Shown here piece by piece: positions 34,810-43,080 of a DNA stretch of 64,000 nt (its first letter is position 1; every line of letters starts with the position of its first letter). Where the stretch lies: assembly GCF_002940685.1 (NCBI RefSeq), contig NZ_PNFP01000003.1:62001-126000 (forward strand), read 5' to 3'. Position numbers and translations under genes: made by a program. The notes beneath the pieces were generated by a model. That model was not told the origin of the DNA. It was given only the letters and a program-made list of their open reading frames with translations, and did not search any database. Origin of the DNA: Ensifer adhaerens (GTDB lineage: Bacteria; Pseudomonadota; Alphaproteobacteria; Rhizobiales; Rhizobiaceae).

Positions 34810-35346
34810 ATGAAACCACAGCAGCGAAAATTTATCGTCGAAGTGAAGTCGGCTCGCCGGCGTTCGGCAACACGACCCGCCTCAATCTGGGGCGATACCG
34901 ATCTGAAGGCGCTGGCCCGCGCGGCCGAGGACGAAGCGCCGGATCTCTTCGCAACGGGCGGTCAGGCCGCGGACCCGGCTTCGCCGCAGCGCGCCGAGGG
35001 CTCTAGCGACGATGGGCGCGCGGCCGCTGGCGCGTCAGCAATCACCGGCCACGCGGCCGTGGCGGAAGAGGCTGCTGTCACTCCGGCGCGTTTTGTAGAT
35101 GCCTCGGGTGCGCAGCCAAGCGCGGATCTCCCAATCACGCTCTCTCACGCTTCGAAGCGTCCTCGGCCAACGCCTGTCGTGCGCCGTCCCCGAAGCAAGA
35201 CGGTGACGCCTGCCGTTCCGATCGCCGTCGACGAGGTTGATGCGCTCGAGGAAGAAAATCGCATGCTGAAAGGGCGTCTGGCCGAGCAGCTTCAGCAGGA
35301 GAATGCTTTGCTTCGACAGATGCTTGAGCGGTTTGGCGCACACTAG
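34810..35346 (+). CDS. SyrB-like small regulator, paralogue 3
   Basis: A 178-residue protein starting at ATG 34810 (MKPQQRKFIVEVKSARRRS), a rhizobial-looking N-terminus followed by SIWGDTDLKALARAAEDEAP. An earlier in-frame ATG at 34765 overlaps the preceding stop and would add 15 residues; the later start is preferred because those residues look non-conserved. The middle is low complexity with a basic patch, KRPRPTPVVRRPRSK. The C-terminus repeats the SyrB-type coiled coil (DEVDALEEENRMLKGRLAEQ, then LLRQMLERF). Third tandem member of the group; function unknown. Confidence 0.7.
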   Translation: MKPQQRKFIVEVKSARRRSATRPASIWGDTDLKALARAAEDEAPDLFATGGQAADPASPQRAEGSSDDGRAAAGASAITGHAAVAEEAAVTPARFVDASGAQPSADLPITLSHASKRPRPTPVVRRPRSKTVTPAVPIAVDEVDALEEENRMLKGRLAEQLQQENALLRQMLERFGAH

Positions 35347-35657
35347 GACGCCGTGAACCGGGCCCGCCTCTTCTTTGTGTCGCCGGCGGTCCCCGCCTGG
35401 GGTTCTTGCCCAACCAGCGATGACTGTCAAAGATGCGCTCCAAAGCATCGATTGCAGCGAGGAACTCCATCTCGGGTCGCGTTGCTGGCTTGAGGTTTGC
35501 TTCTTCGGTTTTCGAGACCGATCCGCGTTGACGACCTTTGGATCGAGGCCTCCTGTGATGGAGATCAGGGGAAGTGGTGCTGCACGTCCTGAAGGCGGCT
35601 GCGGCCTTGAGGTGGCGGGTTTTCGGCCTACATTTCCATGGTGCTATGGAGGCTGAC
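35347..35657. other. 311-nt stretch with no supported gene
   Basis: Between the third SyrB-like gene and the DUF3016-like gene. Open frames exist on both strands but have no recognisable start signals or domains. The last 20 nt hold the GGAGG ribosome-binding site of the next gene. Confidence 0.5.
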
Positions 35658-36158
35658 ATGCGCGTCGCAACCCGACTTGCCCTGATCGCAATCGTCGCGG
35701 TGTTCCTTGGAGGAACCGCGAATGCGTCGGTATCCGTCAACTTCGTGCGTCCGGAGGCGTTCCGGGATCCCGATTTCCGCAGCGTCAGCGAGCGCAATCG
35801 GTTGATCGCGGAATTTCGCACCTATTTCGAGAAGCTCGGTACACGCTACCTGAAGAAGGGGCAGGCGCTGCAGATCGATGTGCTGGACGTACGGCTTGCG
35901 GGTCAATACGAACCCTGGCGGCCGGATTTCGATGACGTGCGGATCCTTCGCGATTCGACGCCGCCGAGGTTCAAGCTTCGCTATGCGCTCAAAGAGAACG
36001 GGCGGGTGCTGGCAAAGGGCGAGGAGAGCGTCAGCGACCTGAACTACCTCTGGAACTCGTCGGCCCGCGCCGCGATGGAGCGGCACCCCTATGAAAAGGC
36101 GATGCTGCGCGATTGGTTCCGAAAGCGCTTCGTCAGGCTTCAGCCAGCCAGACCGTGA
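35658..36158 (+). CDS. DUF3016-like secreted protein
   Basis: A 166-residue protein with a Sec signal peptide (MRVATRLALIAIVAVFLGG, cleavage probably after TANA). The mature part fits the DUF3016 pattern: VNFVRPEAFRDPDF near its start, then YLKKGQALQIDVLDVRLAG, and a C-terminal ARAAMERHPYEKAMLRDWF. DUF3016 proteins are periplasmic and of unknown role. ATG 35658 is clearly the start, with GGAGG 5 nt upstream, although the frame is open from 35574. It stands alone in orientation with the P-loop kinase that follows 59 nt later. Confidence 0.8.
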   Translation: MRVATRLALIAIVAVFLGGTANASVSVNFVRPEAFRDPDFRSVSERNRLIAEFRTYFEKLGTRYLKKGQALQIDVLDVRLAGQYEPWRPDFDDVRILRDSTPPRFKLRYALKENGRVLAKGEESVSDLNYLWNSSARAAMERHPYEKAMLRDWFRKRFVRLQPARP

Positions 36159-36217
36159 TCGGTGTCCCGTCCGTCGGTGACGGATCTCTGACCGGAAAAT
36201 CATGATACGGAGTACGC

Positions 36218-36754
36218 ATGGAAAATGCGGGTGAAATTCTGGTTCTGACGGGCGCTCCCGGTTCAGGAAAGACAACAGCGGCGCAAGCGATCGCAAGCGA
36301 GCCGGGGTCGCCCAAGGTTCATCTGCACGCGGATGACTTCTGGCACTTCATCAAGAACGGAGCGATCCCACCGCATCTACCCGATGCGCACGAGCAAAAT
36401 GCCGTCGTGATGGATGCGCTGGCAACAGTCGCCCACCGGTTTGCAAAAGGTGGCTATTTCGTCATCGTCGATGGCATCATCGGCCCGTGGTTTCTTGGAC
36501 CCTTCAGGCATCTGCCCGTGCCTGTTCATTACCTGATCATGCGCCCTGCATTGGAAGACGCCATCAGGCGTTGTCAGACGCGGGGCGGAAAAACGCTGTC
36601 TGATCCGGAGGTTATCACATCCCTCTATCATCAGCTTTCTTCTCTCGGAGAGCTGGAAACGCATGTCCTGGCGGTCGACGGAAAAACCAGCGATGAAACC
36701 GCGCGTGCCGTCGTGGCGTCAGTGCAAGCCGGGGCCTTTCGCCTTCAGGCATAG
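36218..36754 (+). CDS. P-loop kinase of the AAA/zeta-toxin-like small-kinase group
   Basis: A 178-residue NTPase with Walker A LTGAPGSGKTTAAQ at residues 9-22, HLHADDFWHFI with the Asp-Asp that could position a substrate hydroxyl, and VDGIIGPWF as the second core strand. There is an LID-like stretch with ALEDAIRRCQTRGGKT. The pattern is that of small-molecule kinases (gluconate kinase, chloramphenicol phosphotransferase, zeta-toxin relatives). The target is unknown. Its 3' end faces the leftward AapM gene with 54 nt between and no clear terminator. Confidence 0.75.
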   Translation: MENAGEILVLTGAPGSGKTTAAQAIASEPGSPKVHLHADDFWHFIKNGAIPPHLPDAHEQNAVVMDALATVAHRFAKGGYFVIVDGIIGPWFLGPFRHLPVPVHYLIMRPALEDAIRRCQTRGGKTLSDPEVITSLYHQLSSLGELETHVLAVDGKTSDETARAVVASVQAGAFRLQA

Positions 36755-36808
36755 CTTGCTTCCAGAAACGGCTTGGCTGGTTCCAGGAGGGTGTCGCTTC
36801 GGCGTGTA

Positions 36809-37906
36809 TCAGGCGCTCCGCTTTCGACCTTGCGTTGCCCGCGCGGCGAGCCGTCGGCCGATCCAGGAAAGGTAGGAGCAGGAGACGAGGAACCAGACGC
36901 CGACGAAGACATAGGCCTCCAGCGCCTGATTGCCCCAGGCGACGTCGCTGAAGGCCATGCGCGCTGTGGCGCTGAGGTCGTGCAGGCCGAGGATCACGAC
37001 AAGCGACGTATCCTTGTAGGCGCCGATGGTGCTGTTGACGAGGGCGGGCATGGCTCGCTCGATCGCCTGTGGCAGGAGAACGAGGCGGGCGCTTTGCCAG
37101 AAGCCGAGACCGAGCGAAGAGGCTGCCTCCTGCTGGCCGGCCGGCAGCGCCATGAGGCCGCTGCGCACATCCTCGGCGAAATAGGCGGCATGGAAGAAGA
37201 CGAGGGCGATGAGGACCGCCACGATCGGATCGATGGCCATGCCCTTGGGGAGCGTCAGAGGTAGCACGAAGACACCGACGAAGAGCAGTGTCACCATCGG
37301 CACGCCACGCATGATCTCCACATAGGCGCCCGCGGCGCGGTGCAGCAACCGATGGCGCGTCTGGTAACGGGCAAGCGCGAGCAGTACCCCGACCGGCAGG
37401 GCCAGGGCGAGCGCGATGGTGGAAAGGATGAGGAGGATCGGCAGGCCGTTCCACTTCGTGGCATCCACCGGAACGAGACCGAGGATGTCACCGCCCATCA
37501 GGGCGAAGGACGCGGCCATGCCCGCGAGCCAGAGCCCGGCGAAGAGCCTCATGTCGGGCCAGCGGCCGCTGACCGCCATCTGGCCGGTGGCGATGGAAAG
37601 GCCAAGCAGCAGGAGCGAGACGAGCATCGGCCGCCACTGCTCGTCGAACGGATAGGTGCCGAACAGGATGAAGCGGGATTTCTCCGCCCAGAAGGGCCAG
37701 CAGGCGCCCGCAGCTTCGGCGCAGGCGGCCGGGTCGGCAAGGGGCGGCACGGCCGACAGGACGAGCCAATCGGCAACGGCCCACAGGATGGCAAGCACGA
37801 GGCCACCGCTCGCCAGAGACAGGAGGCTCGCGCCCGGTCGGGAAAGCTGCCTCAACAGCCAGGCGGAAAGCCGGCCGAAGCCGATCGAATGTGTCACTCC
37901 GCTCAT
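36809..37906 (-). CDS. aapM: general L-amino-acid-type ABC transporter permease AapM-like
   Basis: A 365-residue permease of the His/Glu family, long N-terminal region included, as in AapM. A large periplasmic insert with Cys residues (ADPAACAEAAGACWPFW) is typical. The EAA loop is QEAASSLGLGFWQSARLVLL near residue 265. ATG 37906 overlaps the AapQ stop by 4 nt (ATGA); the longer open frame is a shadow. It is the last gene of a six-gene leftward operon. No ATPase (AapP) follows, so it must borrow one encoded elsewhere. Confidence 0.87.
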   Translation of the reverse strand: MSGVTHSIGFGRLSAWLLRQLSRPGASLLSLASGGLVLAILWAVADWLVLSAVPPLADPAACAEAAGACWPFWAEKSRFILFGTYPFDEQWRPMLVSLLLLGLSIATGQMAVSGRWPDMRLFAGLWLAGMAASFALMGGDILGLVPVDATKWNGLPILLILSTIALALALPVGVLLALARYQTRHRLLHRAAGAYVEIMRGVPMVTLLFVGVFVLPLTLPKGMAIDPIVAVLIALVFFHAAYFAEDVRSGLMALPAGQQEAASSLGLGFWQSARLVLLPQAIERAMPALVNSTIGAYKDTSLVVILGLHDLSATARMAFSDVAWGNQALEAYVFVGVWFLVSCSYLSWIGRRLAARATQGRKRSA

Positions 37907-39096
37907 CGCCCGCTCCGTCCTTCCCGGGCGCGGGTGCGGCCGCTCCAATGGTTCAGCACGCCGGTGAGCGCAACGCAGAGCAGCAGGTAGATCGACATGG
38001 TGATCAGCATGGTTTCCAGTGGCCGGAAGGTCTGGTTGATCGCGGTGCCGGCCACCGACATGAGGTCCGAATAGCCGACGGCAATCGAGATCGAGGTGTT
38101 TTTCAGGAGGTTGGCGAACTGGTTGTTGAGCGGCGGAACGACGGTGCGCAGCACCTGGGGCATGACGATGAGCCGGGTGGTCTGGCCGCCCTTGAGGCCG
38201 AGCGCCGCCGCGGCTTCGACCTGCCCCTTCGGAACGGCCTCGATGCCGCCGCGCAGCACTTCGGCAATCTGCGCGCCGTGATAAAGACCGAGCGCTACGG
38301 CCACCGTGCAGAACTGAATGGAAAGAGCAACGCCGCCCTCCACCGAAAATCCTGCAAGTGCGGGCCAGGAGAGCCCGAGCGGCGCGCCGAGTGCTAAGGC
38401 AAGTACCGCCGGGACGGTGAGGCAAAGGACGAACGCAACCGGCAGAACGGGCATGCGACGGCCGGTCAGGGCCTGACGGCGGGTGGCATGGCGCGCCCAC
38501 AGCCAGATGAGCGCGCAAACGAGAACGAGGCTTGCGACGAGCCAGAGGGTGTTGCGCGGATCCTGCGAAAGCCAGGGCAGGTAGATCGCCCGGTTGGAGA
38601 TCGTGAAGGGGCCGAGCACCAGCGCCTGCCGGATGGTGGGCAGTCCGTTCACTGCGGCGACGAAGATGATCAGGAGGACCAGAATCTTCGGCAGGTTGCG
38701 GAAGAGTTCGATGTAGGCGAGCGCGAGATAGCGCGCGACCGGCGACGCGCTGACGCTGAGAAGGCCAATCAAAAGGCCGGCGAGCGATGCGATGACGAGG
38801 CTCGCGGCTGCGACGACGACGGTGTTGGCAAGGCCGGCGAGGATTGCTCGCAGATAGCTGTCATCCGCCCCATAGGGGATCAGCGTTTCGCTGAGATCGA
38901 AGCCGGCCTGCTGGGTGAGGAAGGCAAAGCCCGGCTGGATGCCGGCTGCGAGCATATTGGAATGGACGTTGAAGGCGATGACGGCGAAGGCCGCAAGGAT
39001 GGGAAGGCCGACACCGATGTCGGCAAGCGAAACGGCAGATCCTGCCTTGGGCGGACCGTCCTGCGGGACGTGAGGAGCTTGCAGATTTCGGTCCAT
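37903..39096 (-). CDS. aapQ: general L-amino-acid-type ABC transporter permease AapQ-like
   Basis: A 397-residue permease with an extended N-terminus and large central periplasmic loop as in AapQ, about eight helices in all. The EAA motif region is EAAAALGLKGGQTTRLIVMP near residue 295, followed by QFANLLKNTSISIAVGYSDL, the standard end of this family. It follows the smaller phosphatase gene by 8 nt and overlaps aapM. In Rhizobium the Aap system transports a broad range of L-amino acids; this operon's phosphatases hint at phosphorylated substrates, which is inference. Confidence 0.88.
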   Translation of the reverse strand: MDRNLQAPHVPQDGPPKAGSAVSLADIGVGLPILAAFAVIAFNVHSNMLAAGIQPGFAFLTQQAGFDLSETLIPYGADDSYLRAILAGLANTVVVAAASLVIASLAGLLIGLLSVSASPVARYLALAYIELFRNLPKILVLLIIFVAAVNGLPTIRQALVLGPFTISNRAIYLPWLSQDPRNTLWLVASLVLVCALIWLWARHATRRQALTGRRMPVLPVAFVLCLTVPAVLALALGAPLGLSWPALAGFSVEGGVALSIQFCTVAVALGLYHGAQIAEVLRGGIEAVPKGQVEAAAALGLKGGQTTRLIVMPQVLRTVVPPLNNQFANLLKNTSISIAVGYSDLMSVAGTAINQTFRPLETMLITMSIYLLLCVALTGVLNHWSGRTRAREGRSGR

Positions 39097-39104
39097 GGGC
39101 GCGC

Positions 39105-39614
39105 TCAGGGGTTGGTTTCGGCGGGCAGGGCAAAGCGGGCGACCAGCGCCTTCTGCGCTTCGGTCTCCGGCCCGGAACCGGCGCTAGCGACACGGGCGGT
39201 GGCCTCAGCCAGATCAAGGCCGAAAGCACGCAGAATGCAGATGGCGAAGGTGCCGGTGCGGCCTATGCCGGCCGCGCAATGCACGAAGACCCGTTCGCCC
39301 GCGGAAATCGCTAGCGCCGTCTCGCCGGCAAGCGCAAAAAGGGCGGCCTCGTCCCCGGGCACACCGAAATCCGGGATCGGGAACTGCGCGACGGAAAGGT
39401 CCATCCCGCCGCCAAGGGCAGCAGCGTAGCCGGACGCCTTCTCCTCGATTTCCGCAAGCGGGGTGAGACTGACGATGCGGGTGATTTGTTGCGCTCGCAA
39501 GTCGTCCATGTCGTCGCCGAACGGGCGCAGACGACCGGGCATCGGCCCGAGCGAGAGCGTGCCGGCAATGCCTGACGGCAGCCGGAGGGGGCGCAGGAAA
39601 TTTGTATCGGTCAT
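39105..39614 (-). CDS. dual-specificity/tyrosine-type protein phosphatase
   Basis: A 169-residue CX5R phosphatase: the active-site loop reads VHCAAGIGRTGTFA (Cys near residue 118, Arg 124, then Thr). A general-acid Asp is probable in FPIPDFGVPGD. The protein is compact, with no signal peptide, so it acts in the cytoplasm. ATG 39614 overlaps the GntR stop by 1-4 nt (ATGA). It lies between the GntR gene and aapQ. The paired, different phosphatase at 40228 shows the operon has two enzymes of this fold; targets could be phosphoproteins or small phospho-compounds. Confidence 0.85.
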   Translation of the reverse strand: MTDTNFLRPLRLPSGIAGTLSLGPMPGRLRPFGDDMDDLRAQQITRIVSLTPLAEIEEKASGYAAALGGGMDLSVAQFPIPDFGVPGDEAALFALAGETALAISAGERVFVHCAAGIGRTGTFAICILRAFGLDLAEATARVASAGSGPETEAQKALVARFALPAETNP

Positions 39615-40231
39615 CAGGTTTCCGCCGCGAGGTCCGAAAGAAGGTCGGCCGGCGTCTGCGCCTTGGAAGCCGCCGACACGGTCGCGCGCAGCGTCGAGAA
39701 GGCCGCCTCGATATCCTTGCGCGCCGCCTGCATGCGCCAGCGGATCACGCGCCAGTGCAGGGCGGCATGGGCCTCGGCGGCAATCGGATCCAGAACCAGG
39801 CCGGAGACGAGTTCGAGGAACCGGGCGCGGATGGCAAAATAGCTTTCGACGCCTGCGTCGCCGGGGTTGGCGGCAAGTTCGCCGATCGTGGCGATCTGGA
39901 TACGGGCGGGCATGGCAAAATTCGGCGCGCAGCATCGCGTGCACAGGGTGAGCATATCCGACAGCATGGAAAAATGCAGATTGCGCTGGGCGGGATCGAG
40001 CGTGCTCACCACCGTGCCCACGCCCGAGCGCGTTTCGAGGAGATGCTCGAAGGAAAGCCGTTGCAGGACCTGGCGGATCGGCGTGCGGCTGACGCCGAAC
40101 TCCTGCGCCAGTTTGCCCTCGTGCAGCATCATCGGCGTATCGGGGTCGGTCGTGCAGATGCGGAAGCGCAACTCCTGAAGCATGTCCTCCGAACGGGGCG
40201 GACCGGATCTCGATGTTTGCGGCAAGCTCAC
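39614..40231 (-). CDS. GntR-family transcriptional regulator (FCD type)
   Basis: A 205-residue regulator. The winged helix has the GntR recognition helix GVSRTPIRQVLQRLSFEHLL (residues about 48-67), and the C-terminal 120 residues are helical, as in FCD effector domains. GTG 40231 overlaps the preceding phosphatase stop (GTGA); an internal ATG 17 codons later would remove part of the first helix. Placed inside the amino-acid transport operon, it probably represses it; a TGTATACA palindrome upstream of the operon is a typical FCD-GntR target. Confidence 0.85.
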   Translation of the reverse strand: MSLPQTSRSGPPRSEDMLQELRFRICTTDPDTPMMLHEGKLAQEFGVSRTPIRQVLQRLSFEHLLETRSGVGTVVSTLDPAQRNLHFSMLSDMLTLCTRCCAPNFAMPARIQIATIGELAANPGDAGVESYFAIRARFLELVSGLVLDPIAAEAHAALHWRVIRWRMQAARKDIEAAFSTLRATVSAASKAQTPADLLSDLAAET

Positions 40232-40842
40232 GCTTTCCCCTTTCCTGTGCTTTGGCGCGCATCGGCGCGGCCGTTGTCCTGGTTGTGCAGCCAGTCTTCC
40301 TGAAGCGGACTTTCGACCGATTCCGGAAAGGCCCGGCGCACCGTCGCAAGGGCCTCTTCGACCGAAAAGCCCCGTGCATTGAGAATATATGCGGCGATCA
40401 TGCCGCTGCGCCCGGCGCCGTAGCTGCAGCAGAGCGCAATGGCCCCGTCCCTGGCAAGCAGAGCCGACGCCCGCGCCTCCAGCCGCCGCCACGCCCGCAT
40501 CCACGCCGCGCCGGGTGCCGAAAAATCGTCGATCGGCAAGGCGGCAAACGCGATGCCCCTCTGCCTGACGCGGCGGCGCAGCAGGGTGCGGAAGCCGGGC
40601 GGGCAGTCGCCGTCGCGCGCCAGGAACAGGAAGAGGTCGGTCCTGCAGGCGGCAAGTGCCGCCAGCGTCTCGTCGATGCCCGCGGGATCGACCCAGAGCT
40701 CGCCGCGCGGATCGATCGTCACGCCAGGCGCGCCGAGGGTCACGAGGCGTCCCCCGCCGGGGCAATCGACGGTGGCGCGGATGGATATGGGATCGTCTCT
40801 ATCCGCCACGCCGCCGGTCCTCCTTCTGGCCGCCCGCCTCAC
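40228..40842 (-). CDS. second CX5R phosphatase-like protein
   Basis: A 204-residue protein with the tyrosine-phosphatase loop ALCCSYGAGRSGMIAAYIL (Cys-X5-Arg, around residues 135-141) and a plausible general-acid Asp in LPIDDFSAPG. It differs clearly from the phosphatase at 39105 but has the same domain order. GTG 40842 overlaps the binding-protein stop; a later GTG 12 codons in would be an alternative. Second gene of the operon. A cytoplasmic location is expected. The substrate is unknown, and linkage to an amino-acid importer suggests phospho-amino acid or phosphopeptide turnover. Confidence 0.8.
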   Translation of the reverse strand: MRRAARRRTGGVADRDDPISIRATVDCPGGGRLVTLGAPGVTIDPRGELWVDPAGIDETLAALAACRTDLFLFLARDGDCPPGFRTLLRRRVRQRGIAFAALPIDDFSAPGAAWMRAWRRLEARASALLARDGAIALCCSYGAGRSGMIAAYILNARGFSVEEALATVRRAFPESVESPLQEDWLHNQDNGRADARQSTGKGKA

Positions 40843-41882
40843 CGTATCGGATAGGCGTACATCAGGCCACCTTTGCTGGTCGAGGCGTTCTGGCTGCCTT
40901 CGCGCGTCAGCTTGAAGGGCGTCGCGGGACCGAGATGGCGGTCGAACACTTCGCCGTAGGAGCCGACCTGCTTGACCACCTGGTGGGCCCAGTCGGCGGG
41001 TAGCTTCATCTTGGCGGCCATGTCCGCGGTCGCGCCGTCCTTGGCGAAGAGACGCTGCACGGCCTTCGGCTGCTTGTCGAGATCGGCGATGGCGGCATCG
41101 ACGTTGGTCGAGTTGATGCCGAGCTCGTCGGCGTTCAACATGACCTGGAAAGCCCAGCGCACGGCCTTTTCCAGCGTCTCATCCGGCTGGGTCACCAGCG
41201 TCAGCGGCTCGGCGGAGATGATTTCCGGCAGCAGTTCGTAGTCGTCGGGGGACTTGGCAAGGCGACGGTCGGCGGCAAGCGCCGTCATGTCGGAGGCGTA
41301 GGCGTCGCACTTGCCGGCGAAGAAGGCCTGTAGGCGCGCGGTCTTGTCGGCGATGTTCTCGACCTTGTAGCCAAGCCCTTGCGCGGCGAACCAGTCGGCT
41401 AGGTTGAGCAGGGTCGTCGAACCGTCCTCGGCGCAGATCGTCGCGCCCTTCAATTCCGTGGCGGATTTCACGCCCAGTGCCTTCGGCACCATGAAGCCCT
41501 GGCCGTCATAGAATGTGGTTGCGACGAAGGCGAGGCCGGGATCGGCCGAGCGCGTGCCGGTTTCCGTGACCGAGCGGGAGGCCATGTGCGCCTGCCTTGA
41601 GACCAGGCTTTTCAGCGAGTCGGAAAAGCCGATGCCGCGGATGTCCGCCTTGTTCGCATCGCCGAGGATCGCGGCGGCCGCCATGCGGCAGAAATCGGCA
41701 TTGAAGCCCTGGAAGACGCCGGCGCTGTCAGGCACGGAAAAGCCGGGCGCACTGGGGCTGACGAGGCAGACGAGTTTGCCGCCGGAGACCACATCATCGA
41801 AAACCGGACCGGCCTGAGCATGGGACGTATTGGCAAGACTGGCGGCGCAAGCGAGCGCTGCCGCAATATAGGACCGAAGCAT
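40839..41882 (-). CDS. aapJ: amino-acid ABC transporter binding protein, AapJ-like
   Basis: A 347-residue family-3 binding protein. Signal peptide: MLRSYIAAALACAASLANTS, cleavage near AHAQA. The mature N-terminus LVCLVSPSAPGFSVPDSAG and FQGFNADFCRMAAAAILGD follow the AapJ/BztA pattern. ATG 41882 has AGGAGG 10 nt upstream. First gene of the operon that runs through both phosphatases, the GntR regulator, AapQ and AapM. Expression is probably controlled at the TGTATACA site 39 nt upstream of the start. Confidence 0.9.
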   Translation of the reverse strand: MLRSYIAAALACAASLANTSHAQAGPVFDDVVSGGKLVCLVSPSAPGFSVPDSAGVFQGFNADFCRMAAAAILGDANKADIRGIGFSDSLKSLVSRQAHMASRSVTETGTRSADPGLAFVATTFYDGQGFMVPKALGVKSATELKGATICAEDGSTTLLNLADWFAAQGLGYKVENIADKTARLQAFFAGKCDAYASDMTALAADRRLAKSPDDYELLPEIISAEPLTLVTQPDETLEKAVRWAFQVMLNADELGINSTNVDAAIADLDKQPKAVQRLFAKDGATADMAAKMKLPADWAHQVVKQVGSYGEVFDRHLGPATPFKLTREGSQNASTSKGGLMYAYPIR

Positions 41883-42357
41883 GATGTTTTCCCCTCCTGT
41901 CACGTAAAGACAGCTATACCTGTATACATGTGTAACGTACGAGCGGTTTTTCCTGCTGTCAACGGGGTGGTAACCGAGGCAAATCGCATGGGGACGGCAA
42001 TCAACGCTTGACGGTGCCTGAGGCGACGGAGACCTTGCGCGATGGTTCAGCTTCGCGCTCTTCGGCATGCCGGGCGACCGGCCGGGCATGGGTCGGCGGC
42101 GGCCCACGAGGGACCTCGCCAAAGATCTCAACGAACGCCGACAACTATCTGAAAAATATGAAAACGATGCCGACGCCCGGAGGTCAATTGGCTAAGCTTC
42201 AACCACCGAGCTCAGGTGCCAAAGCGGCTGCTCGCGGAGGCCGGCAACGGGCAAGGCTCCTGGTTCAGGCTTTGCGGCGCAAAGGAAGAAAAGGCTCAAG
42301 ACGCGCCGCTGCGGCCCCGCAGTGGTGCAGCGCCGATCAGCGTCTTGGCTCCGCCGG
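41883..42357. promoter_or_regulatory. intergenic region with aap-like promoter and GntR operator
   Basis: 475 nt between the AapJ-like start and the end of the phosphoramidate operon. TGTATACA (41921-41928), within CTGTATACATG, is a good FCD-GntR operator candidate. The rest (about 42000-42357) shows no gene. A CTGCGG-like stem near 42315-42335 could end the leftward operon, without a T-run. Confidence 0.5.
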
Positions 42358-43080
42358 TCAGGACGCGGCGCTGTATATGTCGAGATCGGATGCGGAGTCG
42401 ATCTCGCCCCAGCTTCCCCCATAGGCGACCGTCTTTACCGCCATCCTGCCGGCCTCTATCACCCGCTGCAGCGTGCCGGTCATGTGCATGCGATCCCGCT
42501 CGGCGGCGCCGAGGGCGGCGCGAATACGCGTGATTTCAGCCCATGCGGTCGGGGTAAAGCGGAGCAGCCCCATATATTGGCCCTGCACCTTGTCTACGTG
42601 GGTCGGCCGGTTGCCGATCTCCAGAAGGAAGCCCTTGTCATCCATGCGAAACGTCTCGGCATCATCAAGCGGATCCCCGAACCGCCTGGACCACAGGCCA
42701 AGCCAGTTCGGATCGTAAGTGACCGCCAGTTCGGCCGATGCTTCGATCAGTAGGCTGACGGCCTCCGGCTCGTAAAAGATATCCGAATAGCTGACGACGC
42801 AGCTGCCGGCTTCGAGCCACTGAGCGGCGCATGCAAGGGAGGAGACCATGTTCGTCTCTTGCCAACGCGGATTGTGAAACTCGATGAGCCCCTTGTCCGC
42901 AAGCATTTCGCGGCGATAACCGGTCACAATGCCGATCTCGTCGATCCCGGCTGCCCGCAAGGACGCGAGCTGATGGTCGAGAAGGCTCCGGCCGTTGAGT
43001 TCCACCAGGCACTTGGGCCGCTCGTCGGTCATCTGTTTCATGCGGCTGCCGCGGCCGGCCGCGAGGATGAGCGCTCTCAT
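42358..43080 (-). CDS. sugar-phosphate-type nucleotidyltransferase, candidate CTP:phosphoglutamine cytidylyltransferase
   Basis: A 240-residue nucleotidyltransferase with the signature LILAAGRGSRM and the Lys in RPKCLVELNGRSLLDHQL at the N-terminus, then VVSYSDIFYEPEAV for the metal-binding Asp. It resembles choline-phosphate cytidylyltransferases (LicC) and C. jejuni Cj1416, which joins CTP and L-glutamine phosphate. It is the last gene of a seven-gene operon with homologues of all the other MeOPN-precursor enzymes, so the Cj1416-like role is favoured. Overlaps the CysQ-like gene by 4 nt. The substrate is inferred from context. Confidence 0.82.
   Translation of the reverse strand: MRALILAAGRGSRMKQMTDERPKCLVELNGRSLLDHQLASLRAAGIDEIGIVTGYRREMLADKGLIEFHNPRWQETNMVSSLACAAQWLEAGSCVVSYSDIFYEPEAVSLLIEASAELAVTYDPNWLGLWSRRFGDPLDDAETFRMDDKGFLLEIGNRPTHVDKVQGQYMGLLRFTPTAWAEITRIRAALGAAERDRMHMTGTLQRVIEAGRMAVKTVAYGGSWGEIDSASDLDIYSAAS

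Noticed and set aside
37907-38518. N-terminal extension of the AapM-like frame
   Set aside because: Overlaps the AapQ coding region; the ATG at 37906 overlapping the AapQ stop is the natural start.
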